From positions 1-64,000 of the forward strand of contig JADCHX010000015.1 of the NCBI GenBank assembly GCA_020248265.1: 64,000 bases of DNA. Direction: 5' to 3'. The notes beneath the pieces are model-generated. The model worked only from the letters and a program-made list of their open reading frames with translations, was not told where the DNA came from and did not search any database. How positions within the stretch are numbered: position 1 is the first letter of the stretch; each line of letters opens with the position of its first letter. This document shows, one piece after another, positions 8,524-19,580 of this stretch. The translations under genes and the position numbers were made by a program. This stretch comes from Rhodocyclaceae bacterium (GTDB lineage Bacteria > Pseudomonadota > Gammaproteobacteria > Burkholderiales > CAIKXV01).

Positions 8524-9681
8524 TTACGACTTGGCCGGCGCTGCGGGTGCAGGTTTCGGGCCGAACCAGTGGTTGTACGCGATGCGCGGATCGACCAGCG
8601 TGTCCATCGACCAGGTCACCGTGCGGCGCGCCCAAGCCATCTGCGAATCGAGCACCTTCGCGAAGAAGGGATTCTCTTTGCGTTTCTCGTCGACGACCGT
8701 CGTCCAGGCCCGCATCTGCGCGCGCAGGATGTCGTCCGGCGTCTTGAAGAAGCGCACGCCCTGCTTCTCGCGCATCTCGATGTAGTCCTGTGAATAGCGG
8801 TGGATCGCCTTCCACGACATGTCCGCGCTGGCCGCCTCTGCCGCGATCTTCAGGATCGACTTCATGTCGGTGGGCAGCGCGTCGTACCGCTTGCGGTTGA
8901 ACAGGATCTCGAAGGCCTCGGCCGGCTGGTGGTAGCTCTGCAGCATGCAGACCTTGGACACGTCCGGGAATCCCAGCAAGCGGTCCGAACTGGCATTGTT
9001 GAACTCGGCAGCGTCGAGCAGACCACGATCCATCGCCGGCACGATTTCGCCGCCCGGCAGCGCATTCACCGAAGCGCCCATCGCCTTGAAGACGTCGATA
9101 GAGAGGCCGACTGTGCGGTACTTGAGCCCCTTGAGCTGGCCGGCATTCTGCACCGGCTTCTTGAACCAGCCCAGCGGCTGGGTAGGCATCGGTCCGTACA
9201 CGAACCCGACCACGTCGAGGTTGAGCACGTTCTGCACCAGTTCGTCGTACAGGGCCTGGCCACCGCCGTACGCCATCCAGGCGAGGAAGTTGTTGGCATC
9301 CATGCCGACCGCGGGGCCGGTGCCGAACAGGGAAAAGGCACTGTTTTTGCCGTACCAGTAGGCAGAGACCCCGTGACCACCGTCAAGCGTGCCCTTGGCG
9401 ACCGCATCGATGAGATCGAACGCCCTGACGACGGCACCTGCCGGCAGCACGTCGATCCTGAGCCGGCCGCCCGACATTTCGTTGACCTTCTTCGCGTAGT
9501 CGAGCGCGTACTCGTGGAAGATATCCTTCGCCGGCCACGTGCTCTGCCAGCGCAGGGTGATCGGCTGCTGCGCCCTGGCGATCATGGGAAAGCCGGCGGC
9601 TACGCTTGTCCCCAGTGCCGCACCTGCCAGAAACTTGCGCCGGGGCGGATTGGACTTCGTCGAGACTGCGTGTTCTCCCAC
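8524..9681 (-). CDS. dctP: TRAP transporter periplasmic substrate-binding protein DctP
   Basis: This is the extracytoplasmic solute receptor of the TRAP system, 385 residues. The N-terminus has a twin-arginine signal (PRRKFLAGAALG near residues 13-24, hydrophobic core, then ARAQ), so it is likely exported folded through Tat. The mature part begins ITLRWQSTWPAKDIFHEYA and contains GLKYRTVGLSIDVFKAMGA, the ligand-contact region of the DctP/TakP family, whose members bind keto-acids and other carboxylates. The GTG start at 9681 has GGAGGAG at ideal spacing; an earlier in-frame start at 9732 would add an unlikely Arg/Trp-rich head. It leads the operon dctP-dctQ-dctM. Confidence 0.92.
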   Translation of the reverse strand: MGEHAVSTKSNPPRRKFLAGAALGTSVAAGFPMIARAQQPITLRWQSTWPAKDIFHEYALDYAKKVNEMSGGRLRIDVLPAGAVVRAFDLIDAVAKGTLDGGHGVSAYWYGKNSAFSLFGTGPAVGMDANNFLAWMAYGGGQALYDELVQNVLNLDVVGFVYGPMPTQPLGWFKKPVQNAGQLKGLKYRTVGLSIDVFKAMGASVNALPGGEIVPAMDRGLLDAAEFNNASSDRLLGFPDVSKVCMLQSYHQPAEAFEILFNRKRYDALPTDMKSILKIAAEAASADMSWKAIHRYSQDYIEMREKQGVRFFKTPDDILRAQMRAWTTVVDEKRKENPFFAKVLDSQMAWARRTVTWSMDTLVDPRIAYNHWFGPKPAPAAPAKS

Positions 9682-9871
9682 GGTGGTTCTCCTCCAGTTG
9701 TGAATGGACCGGCGCCATTGGGCGGCGCGCAATTATTTGGCAACAACTCTGAAACATCAGCACTCTATCGGCCGTTGGCGGCGCGCGCAAGCAGCGTCGG
9801 GCGTGACGATGCCGTCGTCATGCAGTCGCGCCTGGCGACAGTTGCCGTGGGGGTCAGCCAGGAGCCCATGG

Positions 9872-9897
9872 CAAAAAGCCCCGCTTGGTGCGGGGCT
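9872..9897 (-). terminator. Rho-independent terminator of the tRNA-Ser gene
   Basis: On the minus strand AGCCCCGC, a short loop and GCGGGGCT are followed by a run of five T, about 45 bases past the tRNA 3' end. It is a textbook intrinsic terminator. Confidence 0.85.
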
Positions 9898-9942
9898 CCG
9901 GGCGCCTTGCAACCCGACTGAGCGGGTTGGAAGGAATGTTCC

Positions 9943-10035
9943 TGGCGGAGAGAGAGGGATTCGAACCCTCGATACGGCTTTTGACCGTATACCCGCTTTC
10001 CAGGCGAGCGCCTTCAACCACTCGGCCATCTCTCC
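9943..10035 (-). tRNA. tRNA-Ser, anticodon GGA
   Basis: The minus strand gives GGAGAGATGGCCGAGTGG at the 5' end, a seven-base acceptor stem pairing with TCTCTCC, discriminator G, and an encoded CCA at 9945-9943. The anticodon GGA lies at 10001-9999, flanked by CT and AA as in serine tRNAs. A long variable arm (TACGG/CCGTA) and the T-loop GTTCGAATC complete a class II serine tRNA of 93 bases. It reads UCC and UCU codons. A terminator follows. The open frame running through it from the plus strand is not a gene. Confidence 0.97.
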
Positions 10036-10121
10036 GCTGTCTGTCGTACAGCACACGGCCGGAACCTGCCGCGACCGGGGATGATACGCCAGCCAGGCCC
10101 GTCCTTGCTAACATCGCCGGC

Positions 10122-11114
10122 ATGAACGCGATCGATGTGCACACCCATATCGTCCCGGAGAAGTTCCCGGCCTACATCGGACGCAACCTGGACGTGCCGT
10201 GGCCGTCGATGGCACCTGCCCATGCGTGCCACTGCCACGTGATGATCCGCGGCAAGGTCTATCGCACGGTCCACCAGAGCACCTTCACCCTGGAAGACCG
10301 GCTGGCGGACATGGACCGTACCGGCGTACAGCTGCAATGCCTCTCGCCGATGCCGGAACTGCTGTCCTACTGGCTGCCCGCAGAAGACGCGCAGGTGCTG
10401 TGCCGTTACCTGAACGAAGAGATCGCCGGCATGGTGTCGCGCCATCCGGCGCGCTTCGCCGGTCTCGGCTGCGTGCCGCTGCAGGACCTCGACCTCGCGC
10501 TGGCAGAACTCGACCACCTCGTCGATACGCTGGGTTTTCCGGGCGTCGAGATCGCCAGCCACGTGAACGGCGTGTCGATCGGCGATGCGCGCTTCGAGCC
10601 GTTCTTCGCGGCGGTCGAGGCGAAGGGTGCCTGCGTGTTCGTGCACGCGCTGCGGCCGGCCGGCAAGGATCGGATCGTCGGCAGCTTCTCGGAGCAGGCA
10701 GTGTGCTTCCCGGCGGATGTCGCGCTGGCCGCGGCCTCGATGGTGACCGGGGGCATCGCGGAGCGGCATCCCGGCCTGCGCCTGTGCTTCAGCCATGGCG
10801 GTGGCGCCTTCGTCGGGATGGTGCCGCGCCTGTCGCGCGCCTGGCACCTGAACAAGCCGGCCCGAGAGTCCCTGCCGCGCGACCCGCTCGAGTACGCAAG
10901 GCGTTTCTGGTACGACAGCATCATGTTCGACACCGGATTGATCGAACTGGTCGCCGCGCGCTTCGGCCCGACCCAGGTGGTGGCCGGCAGCGACTATCCG
11001 TTCACGCTCGGCGATCCGGATCCGGTGAAGACGCTGAGCGGCACGCAGGTGGACGCGAGCACGCTGCAGGGGTTCTTCCGGGACAATGCGCTGCGCTTCC
11101 TGGGAAGGGCCTGA
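10122..11114 (+). CDS. ACMSD-like amidohydrolase (TIM-barrel metal-dependent)
   Basis: This 330-residue protein belongs to the amidohydrolase_2 group that includes aminocarboxymuconate-semialdehyde decarboxylase and related hydro-lyases. His7 and His9 (DVHTHI) form the first metal ligand pair. A later His in LCFSHGGGAF and the Asp of GSDYPF are the remaining catalytic positions. The length matches ACMSD (about 330). Cytosolic decarboxylation or hydrolysis of an aromatic ring-cleavage product is likely, but the substrate cannot be set. The open frame extends back through the tRNA; the ATG at 10122 is the first start that places the HxH motif at the N-terminus. It ends 23 bases before the convergent exonuclease gene. 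Confidence 0.85.
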   Translation: MNAIDVHTHIVPEKFPAYIGRNLDVPWPSMAPAHACHCHVMIRGKVYRTVHQSTFTLEDRLADMDRTGVQLQCLSPMPELLSYWLPAEDAQVLCRYLNEEIAGMVSRHPARFAGLGCVPLQDLDLALAELDHLVDTLGFPGVEIASHVNGVSIGDARFEPFFAAVEAKGACVFVHALRPAGKDRIVGSFSEQAVCFPADVALAAASMVTGGIAERHPGLRLCFSHGGGAFVGMVPRLSRAWHLNKPARESLPRDPLEYARRFWYDSIMFDTGLIELVAARFGPTQVVAGSDYPFTLGDPDPVKTLSGTQVDASTLQGFFRDNALRFLGRA

Positions 11115-11137
11115 GAGCGCCTCGCGGTGGGCACCGC

Positions 11138-11797
11138 TCAGCGCATCGACCTGAGCTTCAGCGCGGCTTCGCTCTCTGCGCACAGCGCCGCCGGATCCGC
11201 CAGTCCGCGCGCCTGCGCGGCATGCAGCACGGGCAGCAGCAACTGGGCGGTGGCCTGGGCGTCGCCCAGCGCATGGTGGCGCTCGCAGTCGTCGATACCG
11301 AAGCTTGCCAGCCAGTCGTCTAGCGACACCGGCGTCTTGCCGCCGGAAGACTGCCGCGAGGGCAGCAGCAGGGGCGCCATGACCGCGAGGTCGATCCATC
11401 CGCGCAGCGGCGGCGCTGCGTGCCCATGCGCACGCAAGGTGCGCTCGATCATCCGGCGGTCGAAGCCGGCATGGAAGCCGACCGCCCAGCGGCCGTCGCA
11501 CCAGCGTTCGAACGCGTCCAGTGCCGTATCCGGATCCTCGCCGTCGGCCTGCTCGCCGGTACCGACGCGGTGGATCAGGATGTCCTCGCCGACGGTTGGT
11601 TCCGGCTGGCGCAGCACCGCATAGAACGCGTCCGCAGTCTCGACCCGGCCGTCGCTCACCCCGACCGCGCCGATCGAGAGCAGCCGGTCGCGGGCGACGT
11701 CCAGTCCCGAGGTCTCGGTGTCAATTACTGCATAGCGTGCCGGCGTGCCGGCGCCGGCGGGCGGCGTGCGGCGAAGGAGGCGGTCGAGCCAGCGCAT
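11138..11797 (-). CDS. DnaQ-like 3'-5' exonuclease (DEDDh family)
   Basis: This 219-residue protein has the DnaQ/epsilon exonuclease fold. Exo I is VIDTETSGLD (Asp26, Glu28). Exo II lies in VGFHAGFDRRMIE. Exo III is HHALGDAQATAQLL with the His and Asp of the DEDDh type. It lacks the C-terminal polymerase-binding tail of the replicative epsilon subunit. It follows the cNMP/CBS/DUF294 gene after 8 bases on the same strand, a pair often found beside acetate-utilisation genes, so the role may be RNA or nucleotide turnover rather than proofreading. Confidence 0.85.
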   Translation of the reverse strand: MRWLDRLLRRTPPAGAGTPARYAVIDTETSGLDVARDRLLSIGAVGVSDGRVETADAFYAVLRQPEPTVGEDILIHRVGTGEQADGEDPDTALDAFERWCDGRWAVGFHAGFDRRMIERTLRAHGHAAPPLRGWIDLAVMAPLLLPSRQSSGGKTPVSLDDWLASFGIDDCERHHALGDAQATAQLLLPVLHAAQARGLADPAALCAESEAALKLRSMR

Positions 11798-11805
11798 CGC
11801 GCCAC

Positions 11806-13716
11806 TCAGATCTGGTAGTCGGCCGCCAGCCGCTGCTGCAGCTGGCGCGCCTGGACCAGCGCCTCCTTCAGCACGCGGCGGTCGAACGTGTTCAGCGCGT
11901 CCGGCAGTACCGCGTTCGGGTTGCCAGCCACGCCGGCCGGGTCGCCGAACTGCAGCCGCAGGCGCAACTGCTGCAGGATGTGGAAGGCATCGATCGCGGC
12001 TTCGGCCTCGTCTCCCGGCAGCACGCCACGCTCGCCCAGCGCGTGCAGGCGGGCGGCGGTGCCGGTGTCGGCGATGCCGTGGGCGAGCGCAAGGATGCGT
12101 GCCGCGTCGACGAAGATGCGCGCGCCATGCAGCTTTAGGTCGATTGCGTCCGGCCGCTCGCCGCGGCCGCTGCCAGTGAGGCCGCCGAACCAGCCCAGAG
12201 GGGGACGGGTCTCCAGTGCGTTACGCGCCATCGCCTGCAGGAAGGCCTTGCGCGCGGGCGCGGCCTCAACGAGCCCGTCGCGCAGCGCGATGACCGGGGG
12301 CGGCGCGGTACCGATCGGCCGCAGGTCGAAGAAGATGCTGGCCGACAGCAGCGCCTGCGGCACCGGGTTGCGCAGCCAGTCGTCGAACAGCGCACGCCAT
12401 TCATCGACCGACAGGCACCAGCGCGGATTGCCGGCCATGATCCCGCCGCGGCACAGCGGGAAGCCGCAGCGGTCGAGCGCTGTGTTCGCAGCCTGTGCGA
12501 ACGTGATGAGCCGCGTTCGCAGTGGCTCGAAGTCCGTTATGCCCTCGGGCGGCACGAATGCGATGCCGTTGTCCTGGTCGGTGGCGATCGTCTGCTCGCG
12601 TCGGCCTTCGCTGCCGAGCGCGATCCAGGCGAACGAGATGTCGTCGATGGCATGCGCGGCCGAGATCAGTGCCAGTACCCGCAGCACGACACGATCGTTC
12701 AGCTCCGACACGAAGCGGGTCAGCGGTTCAGCGGCGACGCCCTGCGCCAGAAGGTTGCGCGCAAGCATGCGGATGTCGCCGGTGGCGGCGGCCAGCGCAT
12801 CGATATCGCCTGCGCCGTCGATGCGCTGTGCGACGCGGAAGAACGACAGCCGCTGCAGCGCGAACACGTCGCGTTGCGACACCACGCCGGCGAAGCGCCC
12901 GTCGCGCACGACGACTGCATGGCGCACCGAATGGCGCACCATGCACAGAACGGCATCGCCGACCGTGGCATCGTGCGGCAGTGCGTGCACGCCGTGGGTC
13001 ATCAGCGCCGAGATCGGCGCCGCGCGGTCGAGGCGATCGGATGCCGCACGGTCGACCACGTCGCGCTCGGTGAAGATGCCGACCGGATGCGCGTCCTGGT
13101 CCACCACCACCATGCAGCCGATGCGCTCGCGACGCATCGTGTCGAGCACGGTGGCGACCGGCGTGTCGGGCGTGCAGCCGAGCGGCGCGCGGCCGAGCAG
13201 ATGTGACAGCGGCGTGGTCATCGACTGCTCGCTGCTGGAGGCCTCGCTGTAGCGTGCCTGCAGCGCCGCGCGCGACTGCTCCAGCATCGTGCGCAGCCGT
13301 TGCGAGCAAAAGGCCTGCAGCGACGGGCTCTCCGCCACCACGGTGCGGAACGTGTCGCCATCGATCTCGTGGCAGAACACATCGCCTATCGCGCGGTAGG
13401 TGCATGCGACCGGGCGGCGGTCGAGCACCGCGGTGACCGGGAACAGCTCACCGGCCTGCAGCGACTCGTCCGCATCGCCCGGGTTCACCCAGGCGGAGGG
13501 CACCTGCCGCTCGACCCGGCCGCGCTGCACGACCATCACGTGCGAGGGCGGGCCGTCGTCCGGGGAGAGCAGGGTCTCGCCGGGCGGGCAATAGCGGATG
13601 CGGGCAGCCGCGGCGAGGCGGGCGACGTGGGTGGCCTGCATCCGGTCGAACGGGGGATGGAGGCGCAGGAAAGCGGCGACGGCAAAGGCGGGGGTAGCGT
13701 CGGATGCGATGGACAT
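11806..13716 (-). CDS. cNMP-binding / CBS-pair / DUF294 nucleotidyltransferase-like protein
   Basis: This is a 636-residue cytosolic sensor-like protein. Residues 20-150 resemble a cyclic-nucleotide-binding domain and 168-290 hold two CBS motifs (GIFTERDVVDRA, GVVSQRDVFALQ). Residues 340-460 form a GlnD/GlnE-like nucleotidyltransferase (DUF294) with GSEGRREQ at 368-375 and the metal-binding DQD at 380-382. The rest is the DUF294 substrate-binding helical domain. Family members probably nucleotidylate a partner in response to adenylate or cyclic-nucleotide levels; the target is unknown. I chose ATG 13716; an upstream extension to 13839 would add a Cys-rich head unlike the family. Confidence 0.85.
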   Translation of the reverse strand: MSIASDATPAFAVAAFLRLHPPFDRMQATHVARLAAAARIRYCPPGETLLSPDDGPPSHVMVVQRGRVERQVPSAWVNPGDADESLQAGELFPVTAVLDRRPVACTYRAIGDVFCHEIDGDTFRTVVAESPSLQAFCSQRLRTMLEQSRAALQARYSEASSSEQSMTTPLSHLLGRAPLGCTPDTPVATVLDTMRRERIGCMVVVDQDAHPVGIFTERDVVDRAASDRLDRAAPISALMTHGVHALPHDATVGDAVLCMVRHSVRHAVVVRDGRFAGVVSQRDVFALQRLSFFRVAQRIDGAGDIDALAAATGDIRMLARNLLAQGVAAEPLTRFVSELNDRVVLRVLALISAAHAIDDISFAWIALGSEGRREQTIATDQDNGIAFVPPEGITDFEPLRTRLITFAQAANTALDRCGFPLCRGGIMAGNPRWCLSVDEWRALFDDWLRNPVPQALLSASIFFDLRPIGTAPPPVIALRDGLVEAAPARKAFLQAMARNALETRPPLGWFGGLTGSGRGERPDAIDLKLHGARIFVDAARILALAHGIADTGTAARLHALGERGVLPGDEAEAAIDAFHILQQLRLRLQFGDPAGVAGNPNAVLPDALNTFDRRVLKEALVQARQLQQRLAADYQI

Positions 13717-13798
13717 GGCAGTGCTCGACGGATGGATGTCATACCTTGGCACAATCCGCCGGCGGCTGCAGCCGGGCTTGCAGAGGCAGGCCGGTCCG

Positions 13799-14758
13799 TC
13801 AGAGGTCCAGCAACACCCGTCCGCGGGCGCGCGACACACACGGCGTCATGCGGTGCACGCGTGCCGTGTCGTCGATCGCGACGTCGCGGTGGATCACTGT
13901 GCTGCCGTCCGCCACCCGATAGCCGCACTCGCAGGCACCGCAGACGCCGATCCCGCAGGACGACGGGTGCATGAACCCGTGCTCGCGCAGCACGTCGAGC
14001 GCGCTGCGCCCGGCGGGCACCTCGAGCGTGGCACCGGTGGAGGCGATGCCGAGCTGGAACGCCTCGGGCACGAAGCCGGCGTCGTACAGCGGGGCGAAGT
14101 GCTCGACATGCACGCTGCCGGCCGGCCAGCCCGCGCTTGCGGCGAGCACCGCATCCACCAGCCTGTGCGGGCCGCAGCAGTACAGGTGCGTGCCGGGTTG
14201 CGGCAGGGGCGAGAGCCTGTGCGGGTCGAAGCGGGAGGGCACATCGCCGCCCGAGCGCCACAGGTGCAGCCGGGTGCCGCAGGCAGCCCGCAGTTCGGGC
14301 AGCAGCGGTGCGCTGGCCTCATCGCGCACGCAGTAGTGCAGCTCGAAGGCTTCGCCGCAGCGCGCAAGGTGCCGGGCCATCGCCGCGATCGGCGTGATGC
14401 CGATGCCGCCGGCGACCAGCACGTGCTGGCGTGCCCCCTCGGCCAGCCGGAAGTTGTTGCGCGGTGCGCTGACCGGAACCACGGCGCCGGGCTGCAGTTG
14501 CTGATGCACCCAGCGCGAGCCGCCACGGCCCTCGGGTTCGAGCTTCACCGCGATCGTGTAGCGGGTCGCGTCGGCGGGATCGCCACACAGCGAATACTGG
14601 CGTACCCGTCCGTCGGGCAGGTGCAGGTCGACATGGGCGCCGGGCTCGGGTTTCGGCAGTGTCGGCCGCAGGCGGTGTCGGAAGGTCAGTACGCGCACGC
14701 CGGGGGCGGCGTCCGCCACTGCGGACACCTCGAGCTTCATGATCAGGCGTGGGGTCAT
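13799..14758 (-). CDS. PDR/VanB-type ferredoxin oxidoreductase with C-terminal 2Fe-2S domain
   Basis: This 319-residue single-chain electron-transfer enzyme has the phthalate dioxygenase reductase layout. An FMN-binding barrel has RQYSLCGDP near residue 53, an NAD-binding domain has VLVAGGIGITPIAAMARHL near 112 and YCCGPHRLVDAV, and a C-terminal plant-type ferredoxin has the cysteine pattern CX4CX2C in SSCGIGVCGACECGY plus a last Cys in MTPCVS. It moves electrons from NAD(P)H to a partner oxygenase or reductase. No Rieske oxygenase gene is adjacent. Instead the gene begins 15 bases after a MOSC-domain gene, suggesting that protein as the electron acceptor. Confidence 0.92.
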   Translation of the reverse strand: MTPRLIMKLEVSAVADAAPGVRVLTFRHRLRPTLPKPEPGAHVDLHLPDGRVRQYSLCGDPADATRYTIAVKLEPEGRGGSRWVHQQLQPGAVVPVSAPRNNFRLAEGARQHVLVAGGIGITPIAAMARHLARCGEAFELHYCVRDEASAPLLPELRAACGTRLHLWRSGGDVPSRFDPHRLSPLPQPGTHLYCCGPHRLVDAVLAASAGWPAGSVHVEHFAPLYDAGFVPEAFQLGIASTGATLEVPAGRSALDVLREHGFMHPSSCGIGVCGACECGYRVADGSTVIHRDVAIDDTARVHRMTPCVSRARGRVLLDL

Positions 14759-14773
14759 GCGGCGCGCGTCGGT

Positions 14774-15277
14774 TCAGAGCGGCTCGATCCGGTCGCCGAC
14801 GCGGATGCGTCCACCCTGCTCGATCGCGCAGTTGATGCCGGAGCGGTTGTACAGCGGTTGGTAGACCGGGCGGCCGAGCAGTTGCTCAAGGTAGCGGCAG
14901 GGAAAACTCAGGCGCGCGCCGCGCAGCACCGCCTCGCCGATGCGGAAGCGCACCCCGACCAGGTGCGCAAGCGGCACGCCGCGCACCGTGAGGTTGCGGC
15001 GGTGCTGCCCGGGGTCTATGAGCAGTGGAGCGTCCTGCAGCGGCGGGTCGTTGCGAGCGAGCGCCTCCAGCACCTCGATCTCGATCAGCGTCACGTCGCG
15101 CACCGCTGGCAGCTTCGAGTAGGTGCCGGTGCCCAGGCAGTAGCGGTCGCCCTCGATGCCACGCCCGGCGATCAGCGTGGCCTCGTCGAGCGGCTCCATC
15201 TCGTAGGAGGCCGCTTGCGCGACGTGGATGTGCAGCAGCGTGCCGCGCCAGTGCGGCGTGCCGTCGTCGCCTGGCAT
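14774..15277 (-). CDS. MOSC domain protein
   Basis: This 167-residue protein is a single MOSC domain (molybdenum cofactor sulfurase C-terminal-like). Recognisable elements are GRGIEGDRYCLGTGTYS, the RRNLTVRGVPL segment, and the cysteine of RLSFPCRYLEQLLG, which in the family binds sulfur or the cofactor. The family handles Moco-sulfur chemistry, and larger relatives such as YcbX and mARC reduce N-hydroxylated compounds. The start ATG shares a base with the stop of the upstream Bug gene. The downstream gene is a ferredoxin reductase, so a two-component Moco reductase is plausible. Confidence 0.85.
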   Translation of the reverse strand: MPGDDGTPHWRGTLLHIHVAQAASYEMEPLDEATLIAGRGIEGDRYCLGTGTYSKLPAVRDVTLIEIEVLEALARNDPPLQDAPLLIDPGQHRRNLTVRGVPLAHLVGVRFRIGEAVLRGARLSFPCRYLEQLLGRPVYQPLYNRSGINCAIEQGGRIRVGDRIEPL

Positions 15278-16272
15278 CAGTCGAGCTTGATGCCAGCTTC
15301 GGCCACCACCTTCGCGTAGATCGGGTACTCGCGCGCCATCATCTCGCCCAGCAGCTTCGCGCCGCCGCTGTCCGGATCGATGCTCATGCCGGCGAGCTTC
15401 TCGACCACCGCCGGTGACTTCATAGCCGCCGCCACCTGCTGGTCGAGGAACCCGACCTGCGGCGCGGGCAGCTTCGCTGGCCCGAAGTAGCCAAACCAGA
15501 GGCCGAGGTGCACCGCCGGATAGCCGGCCTCGACGAAGGTGGGTGTGTCCGGGATGTCGGGGTGGCGCTTCGCGCCGGTCCAGGCGAGCGGCACCAGACG
15601 GCCCGCGCGGATGTGCGGCAGCGCTGTCGAGATACCCATGATGTTCACCGGGATGCGGCCGCTCAGCGTGTCCGAGGTGCCCTGGGTGGAATCCTTGTAG
15701 GCGACATGGTTCAGCGGGATCTTCGCGCTGGTGCGGAACAACTCAACGGTCAGGTGCGCCGCCGAGCCGATCAGCGGCGAGGTGTAGTCGATAGGGTTGG
15801 CCGAGGCCCTGGCGCGGGTGACCAGGTCCTTGACCGACTTGATGCCGGCCGCACCCGAGGCCACCAGCAGGTTGTCGCCGCGGCCGACCAGCGCGATCGG
15901 GGTGAAGTCCTCCAGCACCCGGTAGGGCACCTTGCTGAACAGGCTGGGAGTGATCACCAGGTTGTTTGCCGAGAACAGCAGCGTATAGCCGTCGGGCACC
16001 GCGCGCGCGACCGCTTCCGATCCGATCATGCCACCGGCACCGGGCCGGTTTTCGATTACCCAGGACTGCCCGGTGCGCCGGCCGAGCTCCTCGCTCACGA
16101 TCCGCGCCACCGGGTCGGTGAGGCTGCCGGAGGCTGCCGGCACCACCACGCGGACGGACTTCGCCGGGAAGCCGCCCGGGCCGGTTAGCGGCTGCGCGAG
16201 TGCGACGCTGGGGGCGACCGCGGCGAACGCGAACGCAAACGGGAGGCCAATGACGAGGCAGCGTCGGTGCAT
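15277..16272 (-). CDS. Bug-family tripartite tricarboxylate transporter receptor
   Basis: This is a 331-residue periplasmic binding protein with a signal peptide (basic start, hydrophobic residues 5-22, cleavage after ALA). The mature protein opens GGFPAKSVRVVVPAASGS and contains NRPGAGGMIGSEAVARAVPDGYTLL, the Bug/TctC signature. No TctA/TctB membrane genes are nearby, so it is an orphan receptor, as is common in Burkholderiales. The ATG at 16272 has GGAG ten bases upstream; the frame continues to 16380 without signal-peptide character. It overlaps the MOSC gene by one base, so transport or sensing is linked to that oxidoreductase operon. Confidence 0.92.
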   Translation of the reverse strand: MHRRCLVIGLPFAFAFAAVAPSVALAQPLTGPGGFPAKSVRVVVPAASGSLTDPVARIVSEELGRRTGQSWVIENRPGAGGMIGSEAVARAVPDGYTLLFSANNLVITPSLFSKVPYRVLEDFTPIALVGRGDNLLVASGAAGIKSVKDLVTRARASANPIDYTSPLIGSAAHLTVELFRTSAKIPLNHVAYKDSTQGTSDTLSGRIPVNIMGISTALPHIRAGRLVPLAWTGAKRHPDIPDTPTFVEAGYPAVHLGLWFGYFGPAKLPAPQVGFLDQQVAAAMKSPAVVEKLAGMSIDPDSGGAKLLGEMMAREYPIYAKVVAEAGIKLD

Positions 16273-16428
16273 GCGGGCGATCTCCAGGGGCAGGGCGAGT
16301 GATTGCAGTGTAGGAACGCCCCGCCGTGACGGGTAGCACCGTTTCCGGGACGGGGCGATACCGTTTCGGCAGCAGGTCACTTCCCCGCGCCGCCTCGCCC
16401 GGCGCTGGACGGTCCAGGCTGACCTGCT

Positions 16429-17409
16429 TCAGGCCGACGCCGCGCGCGCTTCGAGCGCGGCGGCCACCACCTGCGCGAACGCGTCCACCGCCGGCGGCAG
16501 CACCCGCCCAGCGCGCACGTAGGTACCGAGGTCCGACGGCGGCGCCCCGCGTAGCGGCAGGTGGCGCAACTGTCCCGCACGCAGTTCCCGCTCGATGCCG
16601 AAGCCGTTCACGAAGGCCACGCCCACCCCGCGCCGCGCGAGTTCCTTCATCAGCTCGAGCGACTCGGTGTTCACCACCACCTGCAGCGGTCGCTTGCAGG
16701 CAGCCACCAGCGGCGCGAGTTCCCAGTGCAGCGACAGCGCCGGCCCCGGCATCACCAGCGGATGGCGGGTGCAGTCGGCAAAGGCAACGGTCGAGTCGGC
16801 CACCAGCGGATGCGAGGGGTGTACGAGCGCGCCCAGCGCGAAGCGGCCCACCGCCACCTGGCGCAGCTCTGCCGAACGGCGCAGCACGAAGCCCAGTGCC
16901 ACGTCGGCCTCTCCCGACACTACCATCGCTGCAGCGGCCGCCGAGCCGGCGATGCGAACCCCGATGCGCACGCCGGGGTAGCGCGCCGCCATGGTCTCGA
17001 TCACCCCGGGCAGGAAGTCCGCGGTCAATGCCTCGACGCAGACCACCTCCACCGCGCCGCGGCGCACGCCTTCGAGGGCATCGAGGTCGGCGCTCAGGCG
17101 CTGGGCATCCTGCAGAACGGTGATCACGTGCCGCGAAAGCGCCTCTCCGGCCGCGCTGAGCCGAAGGCCTGCCTGCAGGCGCTCGAACAGCGGCATGCCT
17201 ATTTCGGCTTCCAGTTGCAACAGCTGCCGGTTGACGGCCGAAGACGATACATGCAGCCGGCGCGCCGCCTCGCGGATCGAACCGCAGCGGCGGATCATGT
17301 CGAAGTAGCGCAGCGCCCGAGCGTGCAGGTGGAGGGCGGTGGGCGGGCGGGGGGACGGCAGCGCCGTGGCCGCGGGCTTGCGGACGGCTGGCTTCAGCGA
17401 TCGGCTCAA
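16429..17409 (-). CDS. LysR-family transcriptional regulator
   Basis: This is a 326-residue LysR regulator. The winged helix-turn-helix is at about residues 28-88, with CGSIREAARRLHVSSSAVNR as the recognition region. The effector-binding domain runs from about 115 to the end. A 25-residue Pro/Ala-rich head precedes the helix-turn-helix. It lies upstream of, and on the same strand as, the Bug-MOSC-reductase genes, 156 bases away, and is the likely regulator of that set. The effector cannot be predicted. Confidence 0.88.
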   Translation of the reverse strand: MSRSLKPAVRKPAATALPSPRPPTALHLHARALRYFDMIRRCGSIREAARRLHVSSSAVNRQLLQLEAEIGMPLFERLQAGLRLSAAGEALSRHVITVLQDAQRLSADLDALEGVRRGAVEVVCVEALTADFLPGVIETMAARYPGVRIGVRIAGSAAAAAMVVSGEADVALGFVLRRSAELRQVAVGRFALGALVHPSHPLVADSTVAFADCTRHPLVMPGPALSLHWELAPLVAACKRPLQVVVNTESLELMKELARRGVGVAFVNGFGIERELRAGQLRHLPLRGAPPSDLGTYVRAGRVLPPAVDAFAQVVAAALEARAASA

Positions 17410-17499
17410 GGGCGGGAGCAGGGCTGGACGCTGGTTGCGGGCAGGACGAAGTCGGTGCCCCGCTCCAGCGTCAGCAAGGGCGTGCCTCCGATGCCCGCC

Positions 17500-19464
<1,965 letters not shown>

Positions 19465-19563
19465 GGGGTTCCTCCGGGACGGGTGGCACGAGCCACCGAC
19501 TATGCGTTACCAAGTGTTGTTATGGCGAAGATGGAATCATTATTCGTCCGGGCTGTAAAGCGG

Positions 19564-19569
19564 TACACT
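19564..19569 (+). promoter_or_regulatory. Candidate -10 element of the 4.5S RNA gene
   Basis: TACACT ends 11 bases before the first base of the RNA. No good -35 is visible 17 bases upstream (TATTCG), so the call rests on position. Confidence 0.3.
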
Positions 19570-19580
19570 TGCGGCTCAAT

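Noticed and set aside
9885-10121. N-terminal extension of the amidohydrolase through the tRNA-Ser gene
   Set aside because: It would translate the tRNA complement. The metal-binding HxH of this family lies at the N-terminus, which fits the ATG at 10122.
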